A DNA stretch of 64,000 bases from Bacteroidales bacterium (GTDB lineage: Bacteria > Bacteroidota > Bacteroidia > Bacteroidales > Marinilabiliaceae), in contig JAKSLE010000002.1 in assembly GCA_024401365.1 (NCBI GenBank), positions 181,077-245,076 on the forward strand, given 5' to 3'. The notes beneath the pieces are model-generated. The model was not told the DNA's origin. It searched no databases and was given only the letters and a program-made list of their open reading frames with translations. Shown piece after piece: positions 10,383 through 17,566 of this stretch. Within the stretch, counting starts at the first letter, position 1. Every line of letters begins with the position of its first letter. The position numbers were made by a program, and so were the translations under genes.

Positions 10383-12005
10383 ATGAAAAAATTATTCTTC
10401 ACATTGTTGTGCCTGCTAGGTACATTATCTTCGGCTAGAGCTGAAGAGGAATTCCAATTCATTGTTTCTACAATCGACTCAGAATCAGCAATGGTCACTG
10501 ACTACACTGGAACGCCTGTGGGCGAAATTACCGTGCCTGCCTCAGTCGTTATCGAAAACAAAACGTACAATATCACAAAAATCAATGGAAGCGCTTTCCT
10601 CTATTGCGACGAGATTACTAAAATAAACCTCCCTGATGGCATAACTGTAATGGGAGGAAGTGCTTTTGGCAATTGTTCTGCTTTGTCTAGCATCAACATA
10701 CCTTCTTCTCTGGAGGCTCTCGCAGGCTCATTATTCGAGTATTGTTCTTCCTTGGAAAGTATAGAACTGCCTGCTACCCTTAAACGTATCAACGAAAACA
10801 CTTTCAAAATGTGCACCAATCTTAAGACTGTAACAGCCTTGAGAACAACACCTCCTGAGATAAAATATAATTCTTTCGACGGGTGCCCTAGCGACATGGA
10901 GGTTTATGTCTTGCCTTCTTCTTTGAGCGCTTATCAGTCCGCGCCAGTATGGGAGGACATGTCTATAAAAGCTCTTAACGTAGTGTCATCCAACTTGAAT
11001 AACAGTTCAAATGGTAGCATATCTACCGATAAAACGGCTTACATTCCTGGCTCTACCGCTACTTTTGATATTACTCCCGACGAGGGCTTCAAAATCGGCA
11101 AGGTTACTATCAATGGCGTGGACTATACAAATAAGGTAACAAACGGGCAACTTACCTATAAGGTAACCGGAGATGTCGATATTAAGGTGACTTTCGAACC
11201 TGTTGATTTCATCTTTACTATACTATCAGAAAATACCGTAAGTATAGCACAGAATCCCGAAATAACGATTACTGGCGAGGTAGTAATCCCTCCTACTACA
11301 GTAATCAATGGCAAGACATATACTGTGACTACTTTAGCGGACGGCGCGTTCCGAAATTGTAGCGGAATTACACGTGTGGATATCCCTTCAACAGTTACAA
11401 CCATAAAGGGCTCTTCTTTCCGAAATTGTTCAAACCTTGAATCTGTCGCTGGATGCGGAAACGTTACATCTATCGGCGGCAATGGTTTCGATGGTTGTAC
11501 ATCTCTAAAGAGAATCCATTGGACTAATTTTAAACTTGAGGCTCTTGCTGGCTACTTGTTCAATGGCTGTACTTCTCTCGAGGTGGTTTTACTTCCAAGT
11601 TGCCTAGACAGAATCAATGAGTACGCATTTGCAGGTTGCACATCGTTGAAAACCATACAACTGCCAAGTAAGCTGACTAAAATCGGTCAGTATGCTTTCT
11701 CTGGCTGCAATTTGGAGAAGATAATTTGCCTCAGCCTAGTGCCTCCTACCGTTGTCTCTTCTTCTGCATTTAGCGACGAAACTTATGCCTCGGCTGTACT
11801 GAACACACCATACGAATCACGTTCAGACTACGCAACCGCCGATGTCTGGAAGTTGTTCGTCAAGAATACCCCTACAGCTATCAATAATATAGTTCCCAAC
11901 AATAGCAACACTTCTTCAAAGAGCATTAACTTATCTGGGCAGGAGGTCAATAGCAATTACAGAGGTATCATAATCCGAAATGGTCGCAAATTCATAAAGA
12001 AATAA
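10383..12005 (+). CDS. BspA-like leucine-rich repeat secreted protein with sorting-type C-terminus
   Basis: 540 residues. The signal peptide ends around ARA (residues 1-20). Two blocks of BspA/TpLRR-type leucine-rich repeats (about 60-175 and 310-470) carry the pattern AF.NCS.L..I.IPSS. They are separated at about 205-270 by a beta-rich module resembling the divergent InlB B-repeat (PGSTATFDITPDEGF, VDIKVTFEP). The last 30 residues (NLSGQEV, GIIIRNGRKFIKK) look like the short C-terminal sorting tail common in Prevotella secreted proteins, suggesting export to the cell surface or medium. Members of this family bind host proteins or other cells; the ligand here is unknown. It is monocistronic and followed by a hairpin. 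Confidence 0.88.
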   Translation: MKKLFFTLLCLLGTLSSARAEEEFQFIVSTIDSESAMVTDYTGTPVGEITVPASVVIENKTYNITKINGSAFLYCDEITKINLPDGITVMGGSAFGNCSALSSINIPSSLEALAGSLFEYCSSLESIELPATLKRINENTFKMCTNLKTVTALRTTPPEIKYNSFDGCPSDMEVYVLPSSLSAYQSAPVWEDMSIKALNVVSSNLNNSSNGSISTDKTAYIPGSTATFDITPDEGFKIGKVTINGVDYTNKVTNGQLTYKVTGDVDIKVTFEPVDFIFTILSENTVSIAQNPEITITGEVVIPPTTVINGKTYTVTTLADGAFRNCSGITRVDIPSTVTTIKGSSFRNCSNLESVAGCGNVTSIGGNGFDGCTSLKRIHWTNFKLEALAGYLFNGCTSLEVVLLPSCLDRINEYAFAGCTSLKTIQLPSKLTKIGQYAFSGCNLEKIICLSLVPPTVVSSSAFSDETYASAVLNTPYESRSDYATADVWKLFVKNTPTAINNIVPNNSNTSSKSINLSGQEVNSNYRGIIIRNGRKFIKK

Positions 12006-12024
12006 ATTTCTACCACACAATATA

Positions 12025-12060
12025 AATAAGGGTCATGAGTCACAACTCATGGCCCTTATT
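12025..12060 (+). terminator. Inverted repeat after the BspA-like gene
   Basis: Sixteen-base arms AATAAGGGTCATGAGT and ACTCATGGCCCTTATT around a CACA loop, 20 bp after the stop codon, with one mismatch. It can serve either strand, since the next gene ends 19 bp further on the opposite strand. Confidence 0.7.
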
Positions 12061-12078
12061 CATAACAACAAACCTATA

Positions 12079-12270
12079 CTAATATTTATCAAACTTGTAT
12101 TTGTCTCTCAACTCTTGCCTCTCTTCTTCGCTAAGTATAGCGAAATAGCCCTTCCAACCTGGGCAGAAGTTTATGTGCCATCGCCAGAATCTTCCGAGTA
12201 AAGACTTTGGATCCTTATCGTACTTAGCTCTGAACTTGCATGTCTCACATGGTTTACCTGTATTTGCCAT
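12079..12270 (-). CDS. Small conserved-looking protein with Cys pair
   Basis: 63 residues, not recognised. It has CETC near residue 8, a third Cys in NFCPGWKGYF near residue 35, and a charged C-terminal helix (LSEEERQELRDKYKF). There is no signal peptide or membrane segment. The CxxC plus a later Cys could bind a metal, but there are too few ligands to be sure. It lies 9 bp downstream of the 84-residue membrane protein gene, so the two are probably co-transcribed. Function unknown. Confidence 0.6.
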   Translation of the reverse strand: MANTGKPCETCKFRAKYDKDPKSLLGRFWRWHINFCPGWKGYFAILSEEERQELRDKYKFDKY

Positions 12271-12279
12271 AATGTATGA

Positions 12280-12534
12280 TTATTCTCTTTTAAACTTACT
12301 TTTCAATCGCTTGACCCCCTCAACACCGAGAATGGTCAACCCTCCGTACTGACAGCTCTTGGCCATCCCAAATAGCACAAACCAAAGAACACTCTTGGCC
12401 GTAGTGCTTATCGGCAATGCCATCTGTGCAAACGATAGTATGTAGCATGGTATACAGCAGATTAGCACTATTACTCCCGTACGGAAGGATAGTTTGCCCA
12501 ACCACTGTTGTACCCTTTGAAGGAGTTGCTTCAT
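12280..12534 (-). CDS. Small two-helix membrane protein, unknown function
   Basis: 84 residues with two hydrophobic segments (about 18-40 and 45-65), a positively charged N-terminus and a Lys/Arg-rich C-terminus ([10 protein letters not shown]), so both ends are probably cytoplasmic. Its ATG overlaps by 4 bp (ATGA) the stop codon of a truncated glutathione peroxidase gene upstream, so it was once translated as part of that operon. With the upstream gene destroyed, its expression now depends on whatever promoter the rearranged region supplies. I do not recognise the family with confidence. Confidence 0.6.
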   Translation of the reverse strand: MKQLLQRVQQWLGKLSFRTGVIVLICCIPCYILSFAQMALPISTTAKSVLWFVLFGMAKSCQYGGLTILGVEGVKRLKSKFKRE

Positions 12535-12656
12535 TTCAGAAGTGCTTCTATCGCAGGTGCTAATACCTCTTTTGTAGCCGTAGGTTCAAACCTGGCAACT
12601 ACATTTCCTTCTTTGTCTACAAGAAACTTGGTGAAATTCCATATTGTCAATAATAA
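12531..12656 (-). pseudogene. Glutathione peroxidase, C-terminal remnant
   Basis: The minus-strand frame ending at 12531 reads [19 protein letters not shown] and continues to EALLK and a stop, about 38 residues that match the C-terminus of thiol/glutathione peroxidases (WNF.KFLVD..G.VV.RF.P). The catalytic Cys, Gln and the rest of the protein are absent. Upstream of about 12656 the similarity stops, and a chance ATG lies at 12665. The stop codon overlaps the start of the next gene. This is a 5'-deleted gene, not a small functional protein. Confidence 0.75.
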
Positions 12657-12692
12657 ATTTCGCATTATAACTTATTTATCCATCATACATAA

Positions 12693-13022
12693 TTACATAA
12701 CCACATCTATATCACTGGGCGTATAACCAAGACAGTACATAATTGCTACTAGCGCAAACATTAGTATAATTATCGTACTGATTATTGTGCTGATATCTTT
12801 TAGCCTTGGCAACCAAGTCTTGTTGTTTAATCCCATAGTCTGCATAGCACTCCATATACCATGATTGAGGTGAAACCACAACGCTGTCAACCAGACTAGG
12901 TATAGTATGGTATATACTACACCTATCACACTTCTTTCGTCCACACCGTGGAACGTATTGATAATGTGATATATACCATTTGTAGCGAATTCTGTATCGC
13001 CTCCAGCCAATTCCATAATAGC
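12693..13022 (-). pseudogene. Fumarate reductase/succinate dehydrogenase cytochrome b subunit, 5'-truncated
   Basis: From about 13022 down to the stop at 12693 the frame matches the C-terminal half of the Bacteroidetes b558-type membrane subunit: MELAGGDTEF, then LVWLTALWFHLNHGIWSAMQ and GLNNKTWLPRLKDIS, with two to three hydrophobic helices. A full subunit is about 225-230 residues; about 110 remain, and the N-terminal helices with the first heme ligands are missing. The flavoprotein and iron-sulfur genes that should follow are also absent. An ATG at 13064 is available in frame, but the residues before MELAGG do not belong to this family. The subunit cannot work as it stands. Confidence 0.8.
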
Positions 13023-13102
13023 ATGACCACCCAGCCAAATAGCGCCGCAAATGCCACAAAGCATATCGGAACAAATACAAGGTGTTTTTGTAATATCGTC
13101 AT
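12926..13102 (-). pseudogene. Small membrane protein, 3' half replaced by cytochrome b subunit DNA
   Basis: A 58-codon frame starts MTILQKHLVFVPICF and runs to GWVVMLLWNWL (residues 23-33), which resembles the N-terminal half of a small Bacteroidetes membrane protein with the pattern VMLLWNWL.P. After residue 33 the frame runs out of frame through the cytochrome b fragment until a TGA at 12926. The two similarities overlap over about 18 bp (13004-13022), suggesting joining at a short shared sequence. The normal second half (a second hydrophobic helix) is lost. Confidence 0.6.
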
Positions 13103-13227
13103 AATATCCGCGTTAATTTTATCTCTTGCCTATATAGACAATTGAAAGTCAAAAATATTTTATAACCCCTACATTTTTTTTTACTAACAGCACAAAATTT
13201 CAATTATTTCATTGCCAAAAACAGACA

Positions 13228-13262
13228 ATCCCCGATCTCTATCGTACTAGAGGTCGGGGATC
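13228..13262 (-). terminator. Terminator of the Phe/Tyr operon
   Basis: A stem with arms ATCCCCGATCTCT and AGAGGTCGGGGAT (one mismatch) lies 23 bp after the tyrA stop codon. On the minus strand it is followed by a T-rich stretch (TTGTCTGTTTTTGG). Confidence 0.75.
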
Positions 13263-13284
13263 GCACTACCTATAATCGGAATGC

Positions 13285-14061
13285 TTATTTTGCAATATTA
13301 GCACGCAACTCATTGAGATACACACGCATAGCTTCTGAGTCCTTGTTCTTGATAATTTCAACTAGACGTCCAAGCTGGTCGTGTATGCGCTCTACTTGCT
13401 CTGGGGTATATGGGTTGAAAAGAATCTCTGTCAACAGAAAATCATCCTCAGACAACACACCCTTTGCTGTATCAAAATGCTTACTGAATGTTGTTCCAGG
13501 TGCATCTTGTGGCTTCATGCAGGCTGCAAATACCATCGACGAAACAAATGGTATAGATAGCGAATAAGCTGTAGTCTCGTCATGACCCTGGAATGTATAC
13601 TCGTGTATGTTCAATCCAAGTCCTGCATAGAATTGCTTGAAGAATTCCTTGCCTTTCTCATCACCTTCTTTGATAATTATAGCATGGTTCTTACGCAAAT
13701 CACGAAGATTAGCAAAAGTAGGACCGAACATAGGGTGCGTCGATACAAATGGACGTCCCGACTTCTCGTAAAAATCCTTGAGTCCTGTCTTTACCGAAGC
13801 TATATCACTGATCGTACACGATGGAGATAGGTATGGAAGTACCTCCTCAAATGTTTGAATCGTATACTTGAGGGTAACGGCATTAATAAGCAACTCCGGA
13901 TCAAACTCTCGAATCTCTTCAAGTCTTGTCAGTCGTCGGGTATTAAAAACATATTGCAGACGCTTTATCTCCCGGTCATATATAGCAACATCGTGCTGAA
14001 GACAGAGAGAATCCGACAATATAGTACCCATCTTGCCGGCACCTACGATACAAATACGCAT
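13285..14061 (-). CDS. tyrA: Prephenate dehydrogenase
   Basis: 258 residues. It begins with the Rossmann signature MRICIVGAGKMGTILSDSL (GxGxxG). Residues about 100-115 contain the family motif VSTHPMFGPTFANLRDL, where the His acts in hydride transfer and decarboxylation of prephenate to 4-hydroxyphenylpyruvate. The C-terminal helical dimerisation domain follows. No ACT domain is present, so direct Tyr feedback is less likely at this enzyme. It is the last gene of the pheA operon, 18 bp after the DAHP synthase/chorismate mutase gene. NAD versus NADP preference is not clear. Confidence 0.93.
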   Translation of the reverse strand: MRICIVGAGKMGTILSDSLCLQHDVAIYDREIKRLQYVFNTRRLTRLEEIREFDPELLINAVTLKYTIQTFEEVLPYLSPSCTISDIASVKTGLKDFYEKSGRPFVSTHPMFGPTFANLRDLRKNHAIIIKEGDEKGKEFFKQFYAGLGLNIHEYTFQGHDETTAYSLSIPFVSSMVFAACMKPQDAPGTTFSKHFDTAKGVLSEDDFLLTEILFNPYTPEQVERIHDQLGRLVEIIKNKDSEAMRVYLNELRANIAK

Positions 14062-14079
14062 TGTAGTCTATTTTGTATA

Positions 14080-15171
14080 TTATTTCTTCGATGAAAGTTC
14101 CTTCATGAGTTCGTTCTGTATATTTACCGACTCCTCATGAATGTCCTCAAATACCTTGATAACGAAATCTGCATTGAGCTTATTCGCCTCGGCCTGCTTA
14201 CGACGAGTATTGAGAATCTCTTCGTAACGATGAGCCTGAAGTACAGTGATGTTGTTCTCGTACTTGTACTTGCCAATAGCTGCCGATACCTTCATTCGCT
14301 CACTGAAAATCTCAAGCAACTTCGCGTCTAACTCGTCTATCTTCTGACGCAAAACGTCAATCTCTGTACGTGGCTTATCGCCAATCGCGTGCTCTCTGAG
14401 CACAATATTATCTAGTATCATCTTTAGATGTGCTGGTGTTACTTGTTGTTTAGCATCCGACCATGCGCGAGCTGGACACTCATGGCTCTCTATAATAAGG
14501 CCATCAAAGTTAAGGTCCATAGCTTGCTGCGAAACCTCAGCTATAAGATCACAGTTGCCCGTAATATGCGATGGGTCTGTAATAATAGGCAAATTTGGAA
14601 TACGGCGGTGCAATTCAATAGGAATCTGCCATTGAGGATGGTTGCGGAACTGCGACTTCTCATACTGAGAGAAACCTCGGTGAATAGCTGCCAACTTCTT
14701 GATGCCGGCACGATTAAGACGCTCAAATGCACCGATCCACAACTCAAGGTCTGGATTTACAGGATTCTTAACCAATACAGGAATATCTGTACCTCGAAGC
14801 GCATCTGCAATCTCCTGAACAGCAAATGGATTGGCTGTAGTACGAGCACCTATCCAGAGAATATCTACTCCATATTTAATAGCTTCGTAGCAGTGCTTGG
14901 CTGTGGCAACCTCAGTACCGACATACATGCCTGTCTCTTTCTTAACTCGCTGCAACCATGGAAGACCTGCCTCTCCTACTCCTTCAAATGCTCCTGGACG
15001 TGTACGTGGCTTCCAAATACCTGCACGAAATATCTTAATACCGTTTCGTGCAAGCTCAGTGGCTGTATTTATTACTTGTTCTTCGGTTTCTGCCGAACAT
15101 GGACCTGCTATCACTAGTGGACGCTTAGCCTCTACACCAGGAAGCAATATCGATTCAATCTCTAGTTCCAT
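14080..15171 (-). CDS. Bifunctional DAHP synthase / chorismate mutase type II
   Basis: 363 residues. Residues about 15-260 form a type I-beta (KDO8P synthase-like) DAHP synthase: VIAGPCSAETEEQ, KPRTRPGAFEGVG, GTEVATAKH and a C-terminal ESHECP region that binds metal. Residues about 270-355 are an AroQ-type chorismate mutase helix bundle (IDELDAKLLEIFSERM..). The fused enzyme makes DAHP from PEP and erythrose 4-phosphate and also turns chorismate into prephenate, giving the operon both the first step and the branch point. The mutase domain commonly serves as the allosteric domain for prephenate feedback. It lies between the aminotransferase and tyrA genes. Confidence 0.94.
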   Translation of the reverse strand: MELEIESILLPGVEAKRPLVIAGPCSAETEEQVINTATELARNGIKIFRAGIWKPRTRPGAFEGVGEAGLPWLQRVKKETGMYVGTEVATAKHCYEAIKYGVDILWIGARTTANPFAVQEIADALRGTDIPVLVKNPVNPDLELWIGAFERLNRAGIKKLAAIHRGFSQYEKSQFRNHPQWQIPIELHRRIPNLPIITDPSHITGNCDLIAEVSQQAMDLNFDGLIIESHECPARAWSDAKQQVTPAHLKMILDNIVLREHAIGDKPRTEIDVLRQKIDELDAKLLEIFSERMKVSAAIGKYKYENNITVLQAHRYEEILNTRRKQAEANKLNADFVIKVFEDIHEESVNIQNELMKELSSKK

Positions 15172-15203
15172 GATAATATTATGATTTCAAATATTGTTAG
15201 CTA

Positions 15204-16367
15204 TTACAATTCTAATTTCTTGATGCGCGCAAGGGCCTCGTTAAATACCTCAACCTTGGCACAGAGCGATATACGAATAAAACGCTCACCTTGCGATCCA
15301 AAAATAAAGCCCGGAGTAATAAATACTCCTGTCCCATAGAGAACCTTGTCCGAGAGCTCTTCTCCATTCTTGTACTTGTCTGGTACTCGAGCCCATACAA
15401 ATAGACCTCCCTGATTCTTGTCAAACGAACAACCAAGGGCTTCCATAATGGCAAATGCCGATTGCTGTCTCTCACGATACTTGGCATTAAGGCTTGTAAA
15501 CCACTCCTTATCGAGTTTCAATGCCTCTACTGCGGCTAACTGCATAGGCTTGAATACGCCTGAATCCATATTGGACTTCACTCGGAGAACCACATTGATA
15601 ATCTCTGCATTTGAAGCCGCCATACCGAAACGCCAGCCAGCCATATTGTGAGCCTTCGACATTGAGTTAAGCTCTATCGCTACATCTTTAGCCCCAGGAA
15701 TGGAAAGAAGAGAAATAGGCTCCTTATGAAGAATGAAGCTATATGGGTTATCGTTACAGATCAAGATATTGTGCTTACGACCGAAGTCAACTATCTTTTG
15801 GTAGAGCTCCATTGTCGCTGGAGCTCCAGTTGGCATATTTGGATAGTTAATCCACATCAACTTTACTCCCTTAAGATCCATCTTCTCCAACTCATCGAAG
15901 TCTGGCTGCCAGTTGAGATGCTCGTAAAGCTTGTACTTAATAACCTTTGCCCCTACAAGATTGGATACCGATGAATATGTAGGATATCCTGGATCTGGAA
16001 CCAATACACCATCTCCAGGATTGAGAAACGCCATAGAGATATGGAATATACCTTCCTTCGAACCAATAAGTGGCAAAATCTCCGTCTTGGCATCCAACTT
16101 TACACCATACGAGCGATTGTACCACTCTGCATACCCCTCACGCAACGCAGGAATACCTACATAAGACTGATAACCATGAGCATTGGGCTGCGCTGCCGCC
16201 TCTGCAAGTGTGTTGATAACATTTGCTGGTGGTGGCATATCTGGACTACCAATTCCTAAATTGATAACATCTACGCCCTTGGAACGAAGGTCGTCCAAAC
16301 GGCGGTTATTACGAGAGAAGTAATACTCCTGTACGTTTGCTACTCGTTGTGCTGGTTCTATTATCAT
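15204..16367 (-). CDS. Class I/II aminotransferase (probable aromatic amino acid transaminase)
   Basis: 387 residues, a fold-type I PLP enzyme. Visible motifs are INLGIGSPD near residue 35, the PNMPTGAPA variant of the N-P-T-G motif near 178, the CNDNPYSF region near 200, and the PLP lysine in NSMSKAHNMAGWR near 235. Its place between pheA and the DAHP synthase/chorismate mutase gene points to the final transamination of phenylpyruvate and 4-hydroxyphenylpyruvate to Phe and Tyr. Similar sequences are often named aspartate or LL-diaminopimelate aminotransferase, so the substrate is inferred from context. Spacing to neighbours is 24 and 32 bp. Confidence 0.9.
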   Translation of the reverse strand: MIIEPAQRVANVQEYYFSRNNRRLDDLRSKGVDVINLGIGSPDMPPPANVINTLAEAAAQPNAHGYQSYVGIPALREGYAEWYNRSYGVKLDAKTEILPLIGSKEGIFHISMAFLNPGDGVLVPDPGYPTYSSVSNLVGAKVIKYKLYEHLNWQPDFDELEKMDLKGVKLMWINYPNMPTGAPATMELYQKIVDFGRKHNILICNDNPYSFILHKEPISLLSIPGAKDVAIELNSMSKAHNMAGWRFGMAASNAEIINVVLRVKSNMDSGVFKPMQLAAVEALKLDKEWFTSLNAKYRERQQSAFAIMEALGCSFDKNQGGLFVWARVPDKYKNGEELSDKVLYGTGVFITPGFIFGSQGERFIRISLCAKVEVFNEALARIKKLEL

Positions 16368-16391
16368 TGTTGTATCTATATAATCTGTTAT

Positions 16392-17255
16392 TTACTCCTC
16401 GTGACTCTGTCGTCCCATCTGATACTCACCCAAAACAGTCAATGTCCCACAAAGTGGACGGACTGCATCTAACGCCTGAATATAACGGGTGTAGTTGTCA
16501 AATGTAAGGTCGATATAGAAGAGATACTCCCACTCGTGACCTACTACAGGATTCGACTGAATCTTGGAGAGGTTCAAGCCATAGAATGCAAGAACTGTAA
16601 GTATCTTCGAAAGAGATCCCACCTCACGAGCCTGTGGAAGCGAGAACACTACCGACGAACGGTTGATCTTGTTTTTTTGCAGAAGTTCTGCTGTCTCTAT
16701 ATGAGAGCGATCATCCTTTACTACCAGGAATCGCGTGAAGTTTTTCTTATTCGTCTCAATACCCTTGGCAAGGATATTCAAACCATAAAGATTTGCTGCA
16801 ATCTTTGGCGCTATAGCACCTACAGTCTTTAGACCTTTTTCTGCAACTTCTTTTGCAGAGAGCGCTGTATCATCCGACTCAATGAGTCTTATATTTGGAT
16901 AATTACGGAAGAAAGGAGCACACTGTGCAAGCGCCATAGGGTGACTGTGAACCTCTGTCAAATCCTCAATCTTTACACCAGGAAGAGCCATCAGATTGTG
17001 CTTGATACGAAGCTTGTACTCTCCTATAACCGAAAGTCCGCTCTCATGAAGAAGAGTATAGTTGGAGTTGATCGAGCCAACCAATGTATTTTCAATTGCT
17101 ACTATGCCGTAAAGCGACTCGTCCTCTTTTACCACCTGAAAGAGTTCTTGAAAGGTATTGCATGGTACTACCTGTACCTCTTCCCCTTGAAAATACTCTT
17201 CAGCTGCAATCTGGTGATTGGCACCCTCTACGCCTTGTATAGCTACTCGTTTCAT
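16392..17255 (-). CDS. pheA: Prephenate dehydratase with ACT domain
   Basis: 287 residues, a stand-alone dehydratase without a fused mutase, as expected because chorismate mutase is supplied by the downstream fusion. The PDT domain starts VAIQGVEGANHQIAAEEYF and contains ENTLVGSINSNY (about residue 56) and TRFLVV (about 175), the TRF motif needed for catalysis. Residues about 195-275 form the ACT regulatory domain (SLPQAREVGSLSKILTVL, then LSKIQSNP), which binds Phe for feedback inhibition. It is the first structural gene of the operon and follows an attenuator with a Phe/Tyr leader peptide. Confidence 0.95.
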   Translation of the reverse strand: MKRVAIQGVEGANHQIAAEEYFQGEEVQVVPCNTFQELFQVVKEDESLYGIVAIENTLVGSINSNYTLLHESGLSVIGEYKLRIKHNLMALPGVKIEDLTEVHSHPMALAQCAPFFRNYPNIRLIESDDTALSAKEVAEKGLKTVGAIAPKIAANLYGLNILAKGIETNKKNFTRFLVVKDDRSHIETAELLQKNKINRSSVVFSLPQAREVGSLSKILTVLAFYGLNLSKIQSNPVVGHEWEYLFYIDLTFDNYTRYIQALDAVRPLCGTLTVLGEYQMGRQSHEE

Positions 17256-17276
17256 CTATAATATATTTCTAATAAG

Positions 17277-17310
17277 AAAGCTCACTCGACTTATCAGTCC
17301 AGTGAGCTTT
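17277..17310 (-). terminator. Attenuator terminator upstream of pheA
   Basis: Perfect 10-bp arms AAAGCTCACT and AGTGAGCTTT. After a single G/G mismatch the stem continues with GACT/AGTC around a GATA loop. On the minus strand the stem is followed by CTTATTAG, so a U-rich run is only partial. It sits 22 bp before the pheA start codon and 46 bp after the leader peptide stop codon, the position expected for an attenuator. Confidence 0.85.
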
Positions 17311-17361
17311 GTTCTATTGTCTTATGCCTCGTAAGCCTCGACTATGGTATATCGCTCACTG
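17300..17361 (-). promoter_or_regulatory. Candidate antiterminator pairing
   Basis: On the minus strand CAGTGAGC (17361-17354) covers the leader peptide stop codon and is complementary, 8 of 8, to GCTCACTG (17307-17300), the 5' arm of the terminator. Formation of this pairing would prevent the terminator. A ribosome at the stop codon would cover CAGTGAGC and favour termination; a ribosome stalled at the Phe/Tyr codons would leave it free. Confidence 0.75.
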
Positions 17362-17424
17362 CTCTTTTGGATAATAACCAAAAAAGTAAAATGAATAACC
17401 GTAGTAAAATCGCTTATTTGACAT
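17356..17424 (-). CDS. Phe/Tyr-rich leader peptide of the aromatic operon
   Basis: A 22-codon frame, ATG at 17424 and TGA at 17358-17356. Residues 5-18 read RFYYGYSFYFFGYY; overall there are four Phe and six Tyr codons, ten of 22 residues, and the densest run lies near the 3' end, where a stalled ribosome would free the antiterminator strand. It begins about 48 nt after the predicted transcription start and is followed by the antiterminator/terminator pair and then pheA. The content matches exactly the two end products of the operon, which argues against chance. Leader-peptide attenuation is well known in Proteobacteria and some Actinobacteria; I am not aware of a well-studied Bacteroidetes Phe/Tyr case. 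Confidence 0.85.
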   Translation of the reverse strand: MSNKRFYYGYSFYFFGYYPKEQ

Positions 17425-17478
17425 AGCTTATTGATATCTAATTGTCTCTGCGTTGCTAGTTGTAACTTCACAACGATG

Positions 17479-17486
17479 CAAAGTTA
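17479..17486 (-). promoter_or_regulatory. -7 promoter box of the Phe/Tyr operon
   Basis: TAACTTTG on the minus strand, an exact TAnnTTTG box, placing the start near 17472 and the leader peptide about 48 nt into the transcript. Confidence 0.7.
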
Positions 17487-17566
17487 CAAATTATTTTCTA
17501 ATAAGGTTATTATTGCGATAAAAAAGTTCAACAGATAGTGAATTTAAGTATAATACGTAGCAAAGT

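Noticed and set aside
12531-12665. Possible functional small protein starting at an ATG at 12665
   Set aside because: Only the glutathione peroxidase C-terminus is recognisable; the few residues before it look random, so a remnant is more likely than a gene.
12712-13080. 122-residue minus-strand frame overlapping the cytochrome b fragment
   Set aside because: Shifted frame with Tyr/Arg-rich, unlikely composition; the cytochrome b frame explains the sequence.
14428-15117. 229-residue open frame on the plus strand
   Set aside because: Antisense to the DAHP synthase/chorismate mutase gene; Cys- and Leu-rich shadow of that coding sequence.
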